Shown: piece by piece, positions 1-8,762 of the stretch | How the letters are laid out: every line of letters begins with the position of its first letter | Numbering within the stretch: position 1 is the first letter of the stretch | DNA from: Pseudomonas asplenii | GTDB lineage: Bacteria; Pseudomonadota; Gammaproteobacteria; Pseudomonadales; Pseudomonadaceae | Assembly: GCF_001293465.1 (NCBI RefSeq) | Contig: NZ_JSYZ01000007.1 | Span: 231,220-295,219, forward strand | Direction of reading: 5' to 3' | Length of the DNA: 64,000 nt | Made by a program: the position numbers and the translations under genes | The notes under the pieces: generated by a model | Databases searched by the model: none | What the model was told of the DNA's origin: nothing | The model's input: only the letters and a program-made list of their open reading frames with translations

Positions 1-681
1 TGGTGGCTGACTTCACTGATCACCAAGCCGCTCTGGCAGCTGGCCAATTCGACCGAGCACTGGGGCTCCTCGAGCGCCGCGCAATCGGTGAGCAAGGTCA
101 GGGCCTGGTACTACGAGGCGGCGCAATTGAAAAACGCCATGCAGAAGGCGCTGCTGTCCCTGCACCAGCAACTGGGCCGGCTCAACCTGGAGAACGTCAC
201 CGACTCGCTCACCGGCCTGACCAACCGGCGCGGCCTGCAACTGATCCTCGAGGACTGGGAAAACCACCGCCAACCGTTTTCGGTGCTGGCCCTGGATATC
301 GATCACTTCAAGCAGGTCAACGACAACTACGGGCACAGTGCCGGTGATCTGGTGCTGCAGCACGTGGCCCAGCAGATGCGCCGACACTCGCGCGAAAGCG
401 ACGTGCTCTGCCGCCAGGGCGGCGAGGAATTCCTCATGCTGCTGCCCGGTATACCGCTGAACCAGGCGCTTCAGGTCGGCGAACGGCTGCGTGCGGCCAT
501 GGCCTACACCGAAAGCCCGAACGGCATCCCGGTCACGGTGTCCCTCGGCGTCACCGACTGGCCGCGGGACGGCGAGACCGTCGCCCAGGCCCTCAAGGAA
601 GCCGACCTGGCCCTGTACCGGGCCAAGGGCAAGGGGCGCAATCGTGTCGAAGCAGTGCCGCCGGCCACCACGACCGGGTAG
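1..681 (+). CDS. Diguanylate cyclase, C-terminal part (GGDEF domain)
   Basis: The frame is open from the first base, so the N-terminus lies outside the window; 226 residues are visible. They comprise a short helical linker and a complete GGDEF domain that makes cyclic di-GMP from two GTP. The active-site motif is GGEEF (visible residues 140-144). A RxxD product-inhibition site (RESD, residues 131-134) sits exactly five residues before it, so the enzyme is predicted to be active and feedback inhibited. The N-terminal part probably holds a sensor, but nothing of it can be named here. Confidence 0.93.
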   Translation, partial: WWLTSLITKPLWQLANSTEHWGSSSAAQSVSKVRAWYYEAAQLKNAMQKALLSLHQQLGRLNLENVTDSLTGLTNRRGLQLILEDWENHRQPFSVLALDIDHFKQVNDNYGHSAGDLVLQHVAQQMRRHSRESDVLCRQGGEEFLMLLPGIPLNQALQVGERLRAAMAYTESPNGIPVTVSLGVTDWPRDGETVAQALKEADLALYRAKGKGRNRVEAVPPATTTG

Positions 682-782
682 ACTGGCCTACACGTGACAG
701 ACAACGGGCCAGCCAGCGCCCGCCTCTGCAGATTCCGAACACCCGACGACTTCGGGGACTTCCCGCGAGACTTTCCGCCAGC

Positions 783-1931
783 ATGACTTTCAACTTCGAC
801 ACCCTGCTCGACCGCCGCAACACCGGTAGCACCAAGTGGAGCCGTTATCCCGCCGATGTCCTGCCCATGTGGGTGGCGGACATGGACCTGCCGGTGGCGA
901 ACGAGATCACCCAGGCCCTGCACAAGCGCCTGGAACACCCGCAACTGGGTTACAGCGTGGCCCAGGATGCCCTGCGCGAAGCCATCGTCGTCGACCTGTG
1001 GAACAAGTACGCCTGGCGGATCGAGCCTCAGGAACTGGTGTTCCTGCCCGGCGTCGAGCCGGGCTTCAACATGGCCCTGCGCGCCTTCGTGCAACCGGGC
1101 CGCAATGTCGTGGTGCAAACCCCGAACTACCGCCCGCTGCGCCTGGCCCCGGGCAACTGGAACCTGCCGAAGGTCGAACTGCCCTTCCAGCGTGACGCCC
1201 AGGGCAACTACATCACCCCCATCGCCGCCCTGCGCGACGCACTGCAGGACGGCGGTGCGCTGTTGCTGAGCAACCCGCACAACCCACTGGGCAAGGTCTT
1301 CCCCCGCGAGGAACTGCAACAGGTGGCCGAGGCCTGCCTGGAACGCGGAGCCCTGATCATTTCCGACGAGATCCACGCCGATCTCTGCTACGACGGCCGC
1401 CGCCATGTGCCGACCGCGTCCCTGAGCCCGGAGATTGCCAAGCGCACCATCACCCTGATGTCGGCGAGCAAGGCCTACAACATCGCCGGCCTGAAGACCG
1501 CGTACGCGATCATCCAGGACCCGGTCGTACGCGAGCGTTTCAACGCCGCCCGTGGCGGCATGGTCGACAGCGTCAACGCCCTTGGCCTGGAAGCCACGCT
1601 GACCGCCTACCGCGAATGCGGGCCATGGCTGAAGGGGTTGGTGGACTATCTGCAGGGTAACCGCGACTACCTGCAGCACGCGGTGGAAACTCGCCTGCCC
1701 GGCGTCGTCCTGCAGCCGGCCCAGGGCACCTACCTGGCCTGGCTCGATTGCAGTGCACTGGGGTTGGAAGATCCGTACCAGTTCTTCCTCGACAAGGCCA
1801 GGGTCGGCCTGAGCGCCGGCGTCGAATTCGCCGACGAGGCCCGGCAGTTCGTCCGCCTGAACTTCGGCTGCCCGCGGGCGTTGCTGGAAGAAGGGATCAG
1901 CCGGATGGAGAACAGCCTGCGCCAGCGCTGA
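783..1931 (+). CDS. patB: PatB/MalY-type PLP-dependent C-S lyase (cystathionine beta-lyase family)
   Basis: A 382-residue fold-type I aminotransferase-like protein. The N-terminus (FNFDTLLDRRNTGSTKW, MWVADMDLP) is diagnostic of the MalY/PatB group. The PLP lysine is K230 in SASKAYNIAGLK, and the cofactor-binding SDEIHADL segment precedes it. Family members cleave cystathionine or other cysteine S-conjugates to a thiol, pyruvate and ammonia. This activity would fit the organosulfur cluster further right, although the gene is separated from it by unrelated genes. The stop is followed by a REP-like inverted repeat. Confidence 0.88.
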   Translation: MTFNFDTLLDRRNTGSTKWSRYPADVLPMWVADMDLPVANEITQALHKRLEHPQLGYSVAQDALREAIVVDLWNKYAWRIEPQELVFLPGVEPGFNMALRAFVQPGRNVVVQTPNYRPLRLAPGNWNLPKVELPFQRDAQGNYITPIAALRDALQDGGALLLSNPHNPLGKVFPREELQQVAEACLERGALIISDEIHADLCYDGRRHVPTASLSPEIAKRTITLMSASKAYNIAGLKTAYAIIQDPVVRERFNAARGGMVDSVNALGLEATLTAYRECGPWLKGLVDYLQGNRDYLQHAVETRLPGVVLQPAQGTYLAWLDCSALGLEDPYQFFLDKARVGLSAGVEFADEARQFVRLNFGCPRALLEEGISRMENSLRQR

Positions 1932-1953
1932 AAGCCCAGGCTGACGCAAGACC

Positions 1954-2047
1954 TGTAGGAGCCGGCATGCTGGCGATCCGCCGCAGGCGACCATTCAATG
2001 AGAATGCTGTTGCCTGGGCTACTGCTATCGCCAGGCCGGCTCCTACG
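1954..2047. repeat. REP-like inverted repeat pair
   Basis: Two facing arms (1954-1976 and 2027-2047) carry the Pseudomonas palindromic unit GTAGGAGCCGGC...TGGCGAT in opposite orientation, about 50 bases apart. They lie between the convergent ends of patB and the haem-oxygenase-like gene and could form a large hairpin acting as a bidirectional terminator. Confidence 0.8.
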
Positions 2048-2055
2048 GCGCGGGA

Positions 2056-2709
2056 TCAGAATTCGTCGGCAACCGACTCAAGGATCTTGCCCATCAGGTA
2101 CACGGTGGTACGCGCCACCTGCTTCACCGCTTCCTTCTCTTCATCGGTGACCACCCAACGGTCGATTGCCGCGTTGACCTCCTCGGAGTGCTTGGCATCG
2201 ATGATCGCGTGGGCGACGAAGAAGGTCATCTGCTTGTCGGTCAGCTTGAGGCTGTTCTTGCAGATGTCCATCATCGGCTCGAGGTGCTCGTAGGAGTCCT
2301 CGGCCCAGAAGCTGTAGCCCAGGCGCGGGATGATGCCACGGCAGACCGAGACGTAGTCCAGGTAGCCGTAGAAGGCCTCGGTGGCCGGCAGCATCGGTTT
2401 TTCGAACTCGGCCGGGTCCACGCCGATGGCGATCAGGTCGTTATAGGCCATGTTTTCATGGCCCAGTTCTTCCAGCGCATGCTTCATGGCGAAACGCAGC
2501 AGGCCGACCTTCTTGTGATCCTGGTTCCAGCAGGCCACCGCCTGGTTGATCGCATTGTTCTTGGTGTAGTGATACACCTGCACGATCGACTTGATGTACA
2601 GCTCCCGTTGCAACTCGGGACGTTTCATCATCTGGAAGAAACGCCCGGCCTTGATCTTGGCCCATTCGGCGTCGCAGACGGCCTTCAACTCGGTACGAAA
2701 CTCAGTCAT
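2056..2709 (-). CDS. Haem-oxygenase-like di-iron (HDO/PqqC-fold) protein
   Basis: 217 residues, all-helical, of the iron-containing redox enzyme family (TenA/PqqC/HDO fold). Metal-ligand candidates are visible: E81xxH84 (EELGH), E137/E141/H142 (AEDSYEH) and D171xxH174 (DAKH), the spacing seen in di-iron HDO oxidases such as UndA. The chosen ATG follows a GGGAAAGAG ribosome site; a longer open frame upstream lacks one. It is the last gene of a three-gene operon after the SnoaL-like and FeeM-like genes, so it may oxidise the acyl product made by the first enzyme. The reaction is not known and this role is inference. Confidence 0.82.
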   Translation of the reverse strand: MTEFRTELKAVCDAEWAKIKAGRFFQMMKRPELQRELYIKSIVQVYHYTKNNAINQAVACWNQDHKKVGLLRFAMKHALEELGHENMAYNDLIAIGVDPAEFEKPMLPATEAFYGYLDYVSVCRGIIPRLGYSFWAEDSYEHLEPMMDICKNSLKLTDKQMTFFVAHAIIDAKHSEEVNAAIDRWVVTDEEKEAVKQVARTTVYLMGKILESVADEF

Positions 2710-2759
2710 TTCACTCTTTCCCTGTTGGTTCATGAATCGCTTATGACATTTGTTATGGA

Positions 2760-3158
2760 TTACAGACGCAATACGGACTTGATGATGTACATGAACTTCG
2801 AGAAGAACCCGAGACCTTCGATCGTGTCCCAGTGCTCCATCAACACTCCATTTTCCACCCGATAGATATCGATCACCTTGTACTTCACGGTAAAGAACCG
2901 ATGTTTCGCCCAATGGGTGGCATAGAGGAAGACATAGTCACCCTCGGCACAGACTTGCTTGATATGCGTGCCGGACTCCGGGAAAGTCTTGAAGAACTGT
3001 GCAAAGTACTTCTTGAAACCTTCACGACGCGGTGGAATGAACACATTGTTGTGCTGTACATAGTCTTCGGCAATCAATGTATCGGCGACCGCCAGTTCAC
3101 GCTTGGCAAACATGCGTTCATAGAACTCGATAACCACGGCCTTGTTCTGGGCTTCCAT
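2760..3158 (-). CDS. SnoaL/NTF2-like small protein
   Basis: 132 residues with the alpha+beta cone pattern of SnoaL-like/NTF2 proteins (KAVVIEFYERMFAKRE start, YVQHN and GVLMEHWDTIEG motifs). Members range from polyketide cyclases and isomerases to non-enzymatic binding proteins, so the activity cannot be assigned. The C-terminal dozen residues (FMYIIKSVLRL) are unusually hydrophobic. The gene is 50 bases upstream of the haem-oxygenase-like gene and 38 bases downstream of the FeeM-like gene, with its own GAGGTTGA-type ribosome site, so the three are probably co-transcribed. Confidence 0.82.
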   Translation of the reverse strand: MEAQNKAVVIEFYERMFAKRELAVADTLIAEDYVQHNNVFIPPRREGFKKYFAQFFKTFPESGTHIKQVCAEGDYVFLYATHWAKHRFFTVKYKVIDIYRVENGVLMEHWDTIEGLGFFSKFMYIIKSVLRL

Positions 3159-3196
3159 CTGAGATCAACCTCATTATTGTCGTTTTATTATGCTTT

Positions 3197-3973
3197 TCAG
3201 ACCGCCAGGACCTGGCGGCTGGCACGGGCGGCCAGGGTATGGCGCATCAGTGCATCGATATCGCCGAGATCGGCCGGGCACTGTTCCAGGCCGAAATAGG
3301 GGGTCACCGAGGGCAGCAGCTCGCCCTTGTACACCGCGTAGTAGTGGTCGCCGCGTTCCGGGATCTTGAACAGGATGCCGTCCTGGTCGAACACCGAACT
3401 CTCGAATTTCGGTGCCAGGCGCGGTTTCACATAGGTGATGAAGGTCCTGTAGCCGCCCAGCAACGCCACCAGCGAGGCGCCGGTCATGGCCAGTGCGGTG
3501 ACCACGTTGCCGACCGGGGCGTGCTTGTCGACGATCAGGCGTGAAAGCTCGATGCACTCCCGCTCGTAACCGGGGCCGGAGAACTGCACCAGGCGCTGGT
3601 GGTCGATGTATTCACCGGACTCATGGGGAAACGGCGTAAACCGCTGGGTACCGATGATTTCACCGTCGTAGTAACAAGCGAACACATAAGAACGGGAGTC
3701 GTACTCGTCGAGACAGACGGTTTCATCGACCGCGTCACCGAACAAGGTACGGTAATACACCTTGCGCTGACCATAGAGACGATACCGGGCCCGCGACAAC
3801 TCGGAAAATTGCTCAGGCGTTACAACTTGCCTGATCTTTACCTTATCGGACTGGCAATGTTCCTGCAGGACCGAATCGTAGAAGGCATGAATCGCCGCAC
3901 CGGCCGAATCATCTTTCACCAGTTGCATGGGGGTGAACGGCAATACCGCCTTGTTACTTCCGTATGACGACAT
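3197..3973 (-). CDS. FeeM/LuxI-fold N-acyltransferase (putative N-acyl amino acid synthase)
   Basis: 258 residues in the GNAT-related acyl-homoserine-lactone-synthase/FeeM fold. The signature segments are RARYRLYGQRKVYY in the N-terminal lobe, LDEYDSRSYVF, GTQRFTPF, and ECIELSRLIVD, which matches the ExSR motif of LuxI-type enzymes. Family enzymes take an acyl chain from acyl-ACP and join it to an amino acid or to S-adenosylmethionine. No LuxR partner is adjacent, so an N-acyl amino acid product is more likely than a homoserine lactone. The ATG at 3973 has an ideal AAAGGAG site; the frame extends further upstream without one. First gene of the operon. Confidence 0.85.
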   Translation of the reverse strand: MSSYGSNKAVLPFTPMQLVKDDSAGAAIHAFYDSVLQEHCQSDKVKIRQVVTPEQFSELSRARYRLYGQRKVYYRTLFGDAVDETVCLDEYDSRSYVFACYYDGEIIGTQRFTPFPHESGEYIDHQRLVQFSGPGYERECIELSRLIVDKHAPVGNVVTALAMTGASLVALLGGYRTFITYVKPRLAPKFESSVFDQDGILFKIPERGDHYYAVYKGELLPSVTPYFGLEQCPADLGDIDALMRHTLAARASRQVLAV

Positions 3974-4292
3974 GAGACGCTCCTTTATTATTATGCTTCG
4001 TATTGTTTCTCTCAACCAGACACACGATACAGAACCCATGATTCAACTCATGAGTTCACTTCCTGATACAACGATGCTGCCAAACCCGATGTGCAAGAGA
4101 CTGAAATTTGGCAAGAGCCAAGGGCCTATTCGCGGGCAAGCCCGGCCCCGACAAGTTCTGCGCCGGATAAAAGTTCCAAATGCACTCTGTGAGCGCCAAC
4201 TGGCTGGCAATAAACGTTGACGCGCAATAACAGACAGACAACGGCACCTGAACAGCCGACTCCCCAGTCGGCTGCCGCACGCTACCTTTTGT
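3974..4292. other. Intergenic region holding the promoter of the FeeM-like operon
   Basis: 319 bases between the HIT gene stop and the FeeM-like start, both on the minus strand. An AT-rich stretch (CATAATAAT on the minus strand) lies just before the start and could form part of a promoter, but a -35/-10 pair is not clear. It also contains the palindrome at 4045-4056 and a solitary REP-like half unit near 4128-4150 (CGCGGGCAAGCCCGG). No gene is supported here. Confidence 0.5.
4045..4056. promoter_or_regulatory. Perfect 12-bp palindrome upstream of the FeeM-like operon
   Basis: AACTCATGAGTT is a perfect dyad about 75 bases before the FeeM-like start codon, in the only sizeable non-coding stretch upstream of that operon. 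It could be an operator, but no regulator family is indicated by the sequence and the gene for one is not next to it. Confidence 0.3.
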
Positions 4293-4730
4293 TCAGCGTT
4301 GTTCGAGGGCCGAACGAATCAGCTCGGCCCGTTCACCCAGCACCTGCGGGTTGGCCAGGGGAATATCGCCGTGGGCAAGGTCGAAACCGTCGCCGACGAA
4401 CCGGGCGATCACATGCAGGTGGGCATGACCGACGGTCTGCCCGGCCACCGCACCATCGCACAGCAGCAGGTTGATGCCCTCGCACGGCTGGCCGTCGAGC
4501 CGCAGACCACTGTTGCGCAAGGCCGTTGCCACGCGCTGGCCGACCACCATCATGTGGCCCGCGGTTTCCGGAGGAATTTCGCCCAGGCCGCTGGCATGGG
4601 CCTTGGGAATGACCAGCACATGACCGGGAGTGATCGGCTGGATGGACAGAAAGGCCAGGCACTGTTCGTCTTCATGGACGATGCTTGCGGGTGCCAGCTT
4701 GGCGACGATCGCGCAGAAAATGCAGTTCAC
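4293..4730 (-). CDS. HIT family nucleotide hydrolase/transferase
   Basis: 145 residues. The N-terminal CIFCAI zinc-type motif and the C-terminal histidine triad GHAHLHVIAR (H102, H104, H106) place it in the HIT superfamily, closest in layout to HinT/Fhit-like proteins, which hydrolyse nucleoside phosphoramidates or dinucleoside polyphosphates. The catalytic residue is the middle histidine. It reads as a monocistronic gene on the minus strand. The physiological substrate cannot be told from sequence. Confidence 0.88.
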   Translation of the reverse strand: MNCIFCAIVAKLAPASIVHEDEQCLAFLSIQPITPGHVLVIPKAHASGLGEIPPETAGHMMVVGQRVATALRNSGLRLDGQPCEGINLLLCDGAVAGQTVGHAHLHVIARFVGDGFDLAHGDIPLANPQVLGERAELIRSALEQR

Positions 4731-5055
4731 GAATTAGCTCCCTCTAATTGTTATGTGCAAACCCATGACACGCTTGTGCTCCGGGCTTGCTAGGCTGAAT
4801 TCCCTTACAGACCTATACCGCTGATCGAACAACTGGGGGCGAAAATACGCCGAGGTTTGAATGGCTGTACACGCGAGTTTTGAAATTTTTTGTATCCGGC
4901 GTCCCCGAAAAGCAGCTAACGCGCTGATTTGTCTTCAGAAAATCGCCCAAAAGCCTATTTCCCGCCCCCACGGCCCAGCCAAAAAAAACCGGAGCCCCTT
5001 CGGACTCCGGATTTTTCCTGGGCTCGGCGGCCTCGATTCACCACCGACAAAGGCC
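4731..5055. other. Intergenic region with HIT-gene promoter and a terminator
   Basis: 325 bases upstream of the HIT gene. Apart from the hairpin terminator at 4981-5017 there is an AT-rich segment (around 4865-4900) that could contribute to a promoter. Open frames running through it on the plus strand have no ribosome site and no recognisable product, so no gene is called. Confidence 0.5.
4981..5017. terminator. Rho-independent terminator downstream of the small orphan peptide gene
   Basis: A GC stem CCGGAG...CTCCGG closes a short CCCCTTCGGA loop, flanked by eight A residues on one side and ATTTTT on the other. It can therefore terminate in both directions. In minus-strand orientation it lies just past the stop of the 68-residue peptide gene. 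Confidence 0.85.
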
Positions 5056-5262
5056 TTAAGCCAGTTTTTTCAGGCGCGGCCTGGCCTTGGGAAAATAGGG
5101 TCGCCTCAACAACCCTCCCGGTGCCGATTGGCTGGTCCGAGTCGAAGTCTCCTGCACTGGCGCCTCTCCCCCAAACTCGGCGACATAGGGCGTCTGCCCG
5201 CAGCGCACCAGGTTGTTGATCGGGAACTCATCGCCATTGTCTTCCATGTACGCCTTTTTCAT
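5056..5262 (-). CDS. Small hypothetical protein, 68 residues
   Basis: A short frame beginning MKKAYMEDNGDEFP, preceded by a strong AAGGAG ribosome site at good spacing and followed by a clear terminator. Both features support a real gene despite its size. The N-terminal half is acidic and polar, with a single cysteine (VRCGQTPYV). The C-terminal half is basic (FPKARPRLKKL). No family is recognised. It lies 132 bases after the alpha/beta hydrolase on the same strand. A modified-peptide precursor is conceivable from the acidic-leader and basic-tail layout, but no maturation enzymes are adjacent. Confidence 0.6.
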   Translation of the reverse strand: MKKAYMEDNGDEFPINNLVRCGQTPYVAEFGGEAPVQETSTRTSQSAPGGLLRRPYFPKARPRLKKLA

Positions 5263-5394
5263 GGGGCCACTCCTTTCCAAGGTTGATCACCGCCGACTGG
5301 CAGTCGGCGCCTCAAAAACCTTCAGCGTAGACCAGCGACGGCGATCCGCAGGCTCTGGCGCAAGGTTCCGACGAATGACCGGTCGGTCACCGAA

Positions 5395-6237
5395 TCAGAC
5401 CGAATCGAGCCGCTGCCGCAGGCGGCCGAAGGCTTCCAGCACCTGCCGGGGTTTCTCCAGCATCAACTGGTGCCCACAGTCGCGCAGCACCTCGAACCCG
5501 GCCTGGGGCAACTGCCGGGCCAGGGCCTCGCCGCCGCTGGCCGGGGTCAGCCCGTCGCTGTCGCCGCAGAGCACCTCGATCGGCAACCTGAGGCTCGCCA
5601 GGTGCCCGGCATCCGGCCACTGCACGCCTTCGAGCAGCCCCTTGAACACATACAACCGATTGTTCTCGGTGATCTTCTCCTCGTAGGCCACCAACTGCCG
5701 GTCGGCCGCCGGATGCCAGGCACGCTGGCGAAAGCCCTTGGCCAACACCGGCCGGATCAGTTCCAGCACCCAGGCCGGCAACGCCATCAGGCCACCGCGA
5801 CTCAGCGGCCGGTGCAGTTGCGAGCCCAGCAACAGCGCGCCACTGACCGCCTGCGATTGCAGCAACGCGCTCATCGACAGGCCGGTGCCGAAGGAGTGCG
5901 CCACGATCAGGTTGCGCCTGCCGCCGAAACGCCGCAGCAGTTCCAGGTAGTCGGCCACCAGCTCGGCCCAGGCATAGGCCGCTGACCGGCGCGGCTTGTC
6001 GCTGGCGCCATGACCGAGCAGGTCCCAGGCCACCAGGCCGTAGCCCTCCTCGCCCAGTGCCTGCCACAGATGGCGCCACTGGTCCTTGTTGCCGCCGGCG
6101 CCGTGGCAGAAAAACACCACGGTGTCGGCCTGGGCCTGGCCGGGCTGGTGAGCCACGCTCAAGTGGCGACCCGGGCGGATCTCGAGCAACTCGCCGCGCA
6201 CCTGCGGCAGATCAACGGAGGAAAAGGCTTCAGCCAT
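5395..6237 (-). CDS. Alpha/beta hydrolase
   Basis: 280 residues with a complete catalytic triad: nucleophile S115 in AHSFGTG, acid D228 in GDSDGLTP and H256 in CGHQLML. The oxyanion segment CHGAGGN lies near residue 46. It follows the ABC-transporter ATPase gene by 36 bases on the same strand and is probably the last gene of that operon. Its role may be hydrolysis of an ester, thioester or amide in the imported compound. There is no signal peptide, so it acts in the cytoplasm. The substrate is unknown. Confidence 0.85.
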   Translation of the reverse strand: MAEAFSSVDLPQVRGELLEIRPGRHLSVAHQPGQAQADTVVFFCHGAGGNKDQWRHLWQALGEEGYGLVAWDLLGHGASDKPRRSAAYAWAELVADYLELLRRFGGRRNLIVAHSFGTGLSMSALLQSQAVSGALLLGSQLHRPLSRGGLMALPAWVLELIRPVLAKGFRQRAWHPAADRQLVAYEEKITENNRLYVFKGLLEGVQWPDAGHLASLRLPIEVLCGDSDGLTPASGGEALARQLPQAGFEVLRDCGHQLMLEKPRQVLEAFGRLRQRLDSV

Positions 6238-6273
6238 GCGCTGTGGGTCCTGTCGGATGGAAAAGGGATGGGT

Positions 6274-7917
6274 TCACCAGGCGCCCTCGCGACTCTGCGC
6301 CGGGCGGGACGCTTCGGCGAGCACCGATGAGGCGCCGAGCAACGCGCGGGTGTAGGTGTGCTGCGGCTCGGCGAACAGCCGCGCCGTCTCGCCCTGCTCG
6401 ACGATCCGCCCGCCCTGCATCACCGCGATGCGATCACACAGCCGCGCCGCCACCCGCAGGTCGTGGGTGATGAACACGATGCTCAGGCGCAGGCGGCGTT
6501 GCAAGTCCTCCAGCAATTCGAGGATCTGCACCTGAATCAGTGCATCCAGCGCCGACACGCATTCGTCGGCGATGAGAATCTTCGGCCGCACCGCCAGCGC
6601 CCGGGCGATGCCGATACGCTGGCGCTGGCCGCCGGAAAATTCGTGGGGGTAACGCTCGAAGGCGGTGGGCGGCAGGCCGACCAGTTCCAGCATCTCGCGG
6701 GCGCGCTGCTGCGCTTGGCGAGCCGGCACGCCCTGGGCCAGCGGCCCGGTCATGACGATCTGGCCCACGCTCTGGCGCGGATTGAGCGAGGCGAACGGGT
6801 CCTGGAAGATCATCTGGATCTCGCCCCGCAACGGCCGCAGGCGGCGCTGGGACAAACCGGCGACCTCCCGCCCCTGCCATTGCAGTTGCCCGCTGTCCGG
6901 TTGCAGCAGGCGCACCAGGCAACGCCCGAGGGTCGACTTGCCCGAACCGGACTCGCCGACGAGGCCCAGGGTCTCGCCTTCACGCAGGTACAGATCGACG
7001 CCGGCCAGGGCCCGACTGGCGCGCTTGCGCCACCAGCCGCCCTGTCCGGTGTAGGATTTCTCCAGTTGCCGCGCCGCGAGCACCGTCGACACCTGGCTCA
7101 GCGGCGGACGCGGCGCCAGCGGGCTGGCCGAGACCGCCGCCAGCAGCCGCCGGGTGTACTCCGCCGCCGGAGCCTGTAGAACCTGGGGCGCACTGCCCTG
7201 CTCCACCAGATGGCCCTTTTCCAGCACCAGCACGCGATCGGCAATCGCCTGCACCACGGCAAAGTCATGGGTGATGAACAGCACCGCCATGCCCTTGTCG
7301 CGCTGGATCCGTCGCAGCAGTGCGAGGATCTGCGCCTGGGTGGTGACATCCAGCGCCGAGGTCGGCTCGTCGGCGATCAGCAGCGCCGGGTCGAAGGCCA
7401 GCGCCATGGCGATCACCACCCGCTGACGCTGGCCGCCGGACAATTCGAAGGGATAGGCGTGGCGCAGGCGTTCCGGGTCCGGCAGGCCGACGTAACCGAG
7501 CAGTTCGAGTACTCGCCGACGACGGCTGGCCGCCGCCTTCACACCATGGGCGGCGAGGGTTTCGTCGATCTGCCGGCCGACGCTCAGCAGTGGATTGAGC
7601 GCGCTCATCGGTTCCTGGAAAACCATGCTGATATCGCGTCCACGCAACTGGCGCATGCTCGCCTCGTCGAGTCCGGCCAGATCATCGCCGCGCCAGCGGA
7701 TGCGGCCGCTCTCCAGCGTCAACGACTCGGGCAACATCCGCAGCAGGGCCTTGGCCAGCATCGACTTGCCCGAGCCGGACTCACCGACCACGCAGAGCAG
7801 TTCGCCGCGTTCGAGCTGCAGCGACAGGTCGTACAGGGCATGGCTGCGATCGGCACCGGCCGGCAGCGCGATGCGCAGGTGCTCGATGCTCAGCAAGGGA
7901 TTGTGGCGGTCTGTCAT
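6274..7917 (-). CDS. Dipeptide-type ABC transporter, fused two-domain ATPase (DppD-DppF-like)
   Basis: 547 residues containing two complete ABC ATPase domains in tandem, each with Walker A GESGSGKS (first at residues 45-52), signature LSGGQRQR or FSGGQRQR, Walker B and H-loop. Fused DppDF proteins energise peptide/nickel-family importers with one polypeptide instead of two. The start at 7917 overlaps the upstream permease stop as ATGA, so translation is coupled; a longer open frame upstream is shadow sequence within the permease gene. It is part of the sigma-54-driven operon starting at 11358. Confidence 0.92.
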   Translation of the reverse strand: MTDRHNPLLSIEHLRIALPAGADRSHALYDLSLQLERGELLCVVGESGSGKSMLAKALLRMLPESLTLESGRIRWRGDDLAGLDEASMRQLRGRDISMVFQEPMSALNPLLSVGRQIDETLAAHGVKAAASRRRRVLELLGYVGLPDPERLRHAYPFELSGGQRQRVVIAMALAFDPALLIADEPTSALDVTTQAQILALLRRIQRDKGMAVLFITHDFAVVQAIADRVLVLEKGHLVEQGSAPQVLQAPAAEYTRRLLAAVSASPLAPRPPLSQVSTVLAARQLEKSYTGQGGWWRKRASRALAGVDLYLREGETLGLVGESGSGKSTLGRCLVRLLQPDSGQLQWQGREVAGLSQRRLRPLRGEIQMIFQDPFASLNPRQSVGQIVMTGPLAQGVPARQAQQRAREMLELVGLPPTAFERYPHEFSGGQRQRIGIARALAVRPKILIADECVSALDALIQVQILELLEDLQRRLRLSIVFITHDLRVAARLCDRIAVMQGGRIVEQGETARLFAEPQHTYTRALLGASSVLAEASRPAQSREGAW

Positions 7918-8762
7918 GAGTGGGCTCCTGGTTGCCGCAGCGGCGCGCAGGCCACCCGCAGGCCCTCGCCGACGCGGTTCACCGCCAGCCCGCTGAACAG
8001 GATCGCCAGGCCCGGCCACAGGCTCATCCACCAGGCATCGCGCAGCAGGCCGCGGGAGGCGTTGATCATGTAGCCCCAACTCATCGCCTCGGGATCGCCC
8101 AGGCCGAGAAAGGCCAGGGCCGCTTCGGTGAGAATCGCGGTGGCCATGACGAAGGTCAGGGTCACCAGCAGCGGTGCCAGGGCATTGGGCAGGATCTGGC
8201 GGAAGATAATCGCCGTCGACGACTGCCCGAGCACCCGCGCCGCCTGGACGAATTCGCGCTGGCGCAGGCTGAGGAATTCACTGCGCACCAGGCGCGCCAC
8301 CGCCGGCCAGGCGACCAGGGCGATGGCCAGGACGATCGAACCCAGGGACGGTTCGAGCACCGCCACCAGGATCACCGCCAGCACCAGTTGCGGCACGATC
8401 TGGAAGAACTCGGCGATGCGCATCAGCACAGCGTCGAGCCAGCCCCCGAAGTAGCCGGCCAGGGCACCGACCAGGGCGCCCACCAGCAGGGTCGCCAGGC
8501 TGGCCAGCGCCGCCACCGCCAGGGACACCCGCGCGCCATACAGCAGGCCACTGCCGAGGTCGCGACCGAGCATGTCGCTGCCCAGCCAGTGTGCCGGGTC
8601 GTGGAACGGTGCGAGCAGCGGCTGGCTGTTCATCTCCCAGGGCTGGCTGTCGGTCAGCCAGGGAGCGGCCAGCGCCAGCAGGCCCAGCACCAGCAGAAAC
8701 AGCAGCCCGGCCAGTGCGGACGGCTGCGCAAGGAACCGGCGCAGGAACGAATGCCGTTGCAT
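7914..8762 (-). CDS. Dipeptide-type ABC transporter permease (DppC-like)
   Basis: 282 residues with an N-terminal membrane anchor (LAGLLFLLVLGLLALAAPWL), the short DppC-type periplasmic segment and the binding-protein-dependent transport domain (EFFQIVPQLVLAVILVAVLEP onward; EAA-type loop around EAALAFLGLGDPEAMSWG). The ATG shares one base with the DppB-like stop (TGATG). It forms the inner-membrane channel with the gene upstream. Confidence 0.92.
   Translation of the reverse strand: MQRHSFLRRFLAQPSALAGLLFLLVLGLLALAAPWLTDSQPWEMNSQPLLAPFHDPAHWLGSDMLGRDLGSGLLYGARVSLAVAALASLATLLVGALVGALAGYFGGWLDAVLMRIAEFFQIVPQLVLAVILVAVLEPSLGSIVLAIALVAWPAVARLVRSEFLSLRQREFVQAARVLGQSSTAIIFRQILPNALAPLLVTLTFVMATAILTEAALAFLGLGDPEAMSWGYMINASRGLLRDAWWMSLWPGLAILFSGLAVNRVGEGLRVACAPLRQPGAHS

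Noticed and set aside
504..1994. Long minus-strand open frame opposite patB
   Set aside because: It is antisense to a gene with clear family motifs; high GC with third-position bias creates such shadow frames. No domain and no ribosome site.
3197..3973. Classical LuxI acyl-homoserine-lactone synthase
   Set aside because: The fold motifs agree, but there is no LuxR gene or lux-box-like site and the operon partners are not quorum-sensing genes; an N-acyl amino acid synthase fits better.
3974..5055. Search for tRNA or other structured RNA genes in the larger gaps
   Set aside because: Only hairpin terminators and REP units were found in these and the other long gaps; nothing resembling a tRNA cloverleaf or a known riboswitch was recognised by eye.
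5056..5262. Lasso-peptide precursor
   Set aside because: The leader lacks the usual YxxPxLxxxG arrangement and there is no cyclase, protease or transporter of that type nearby.
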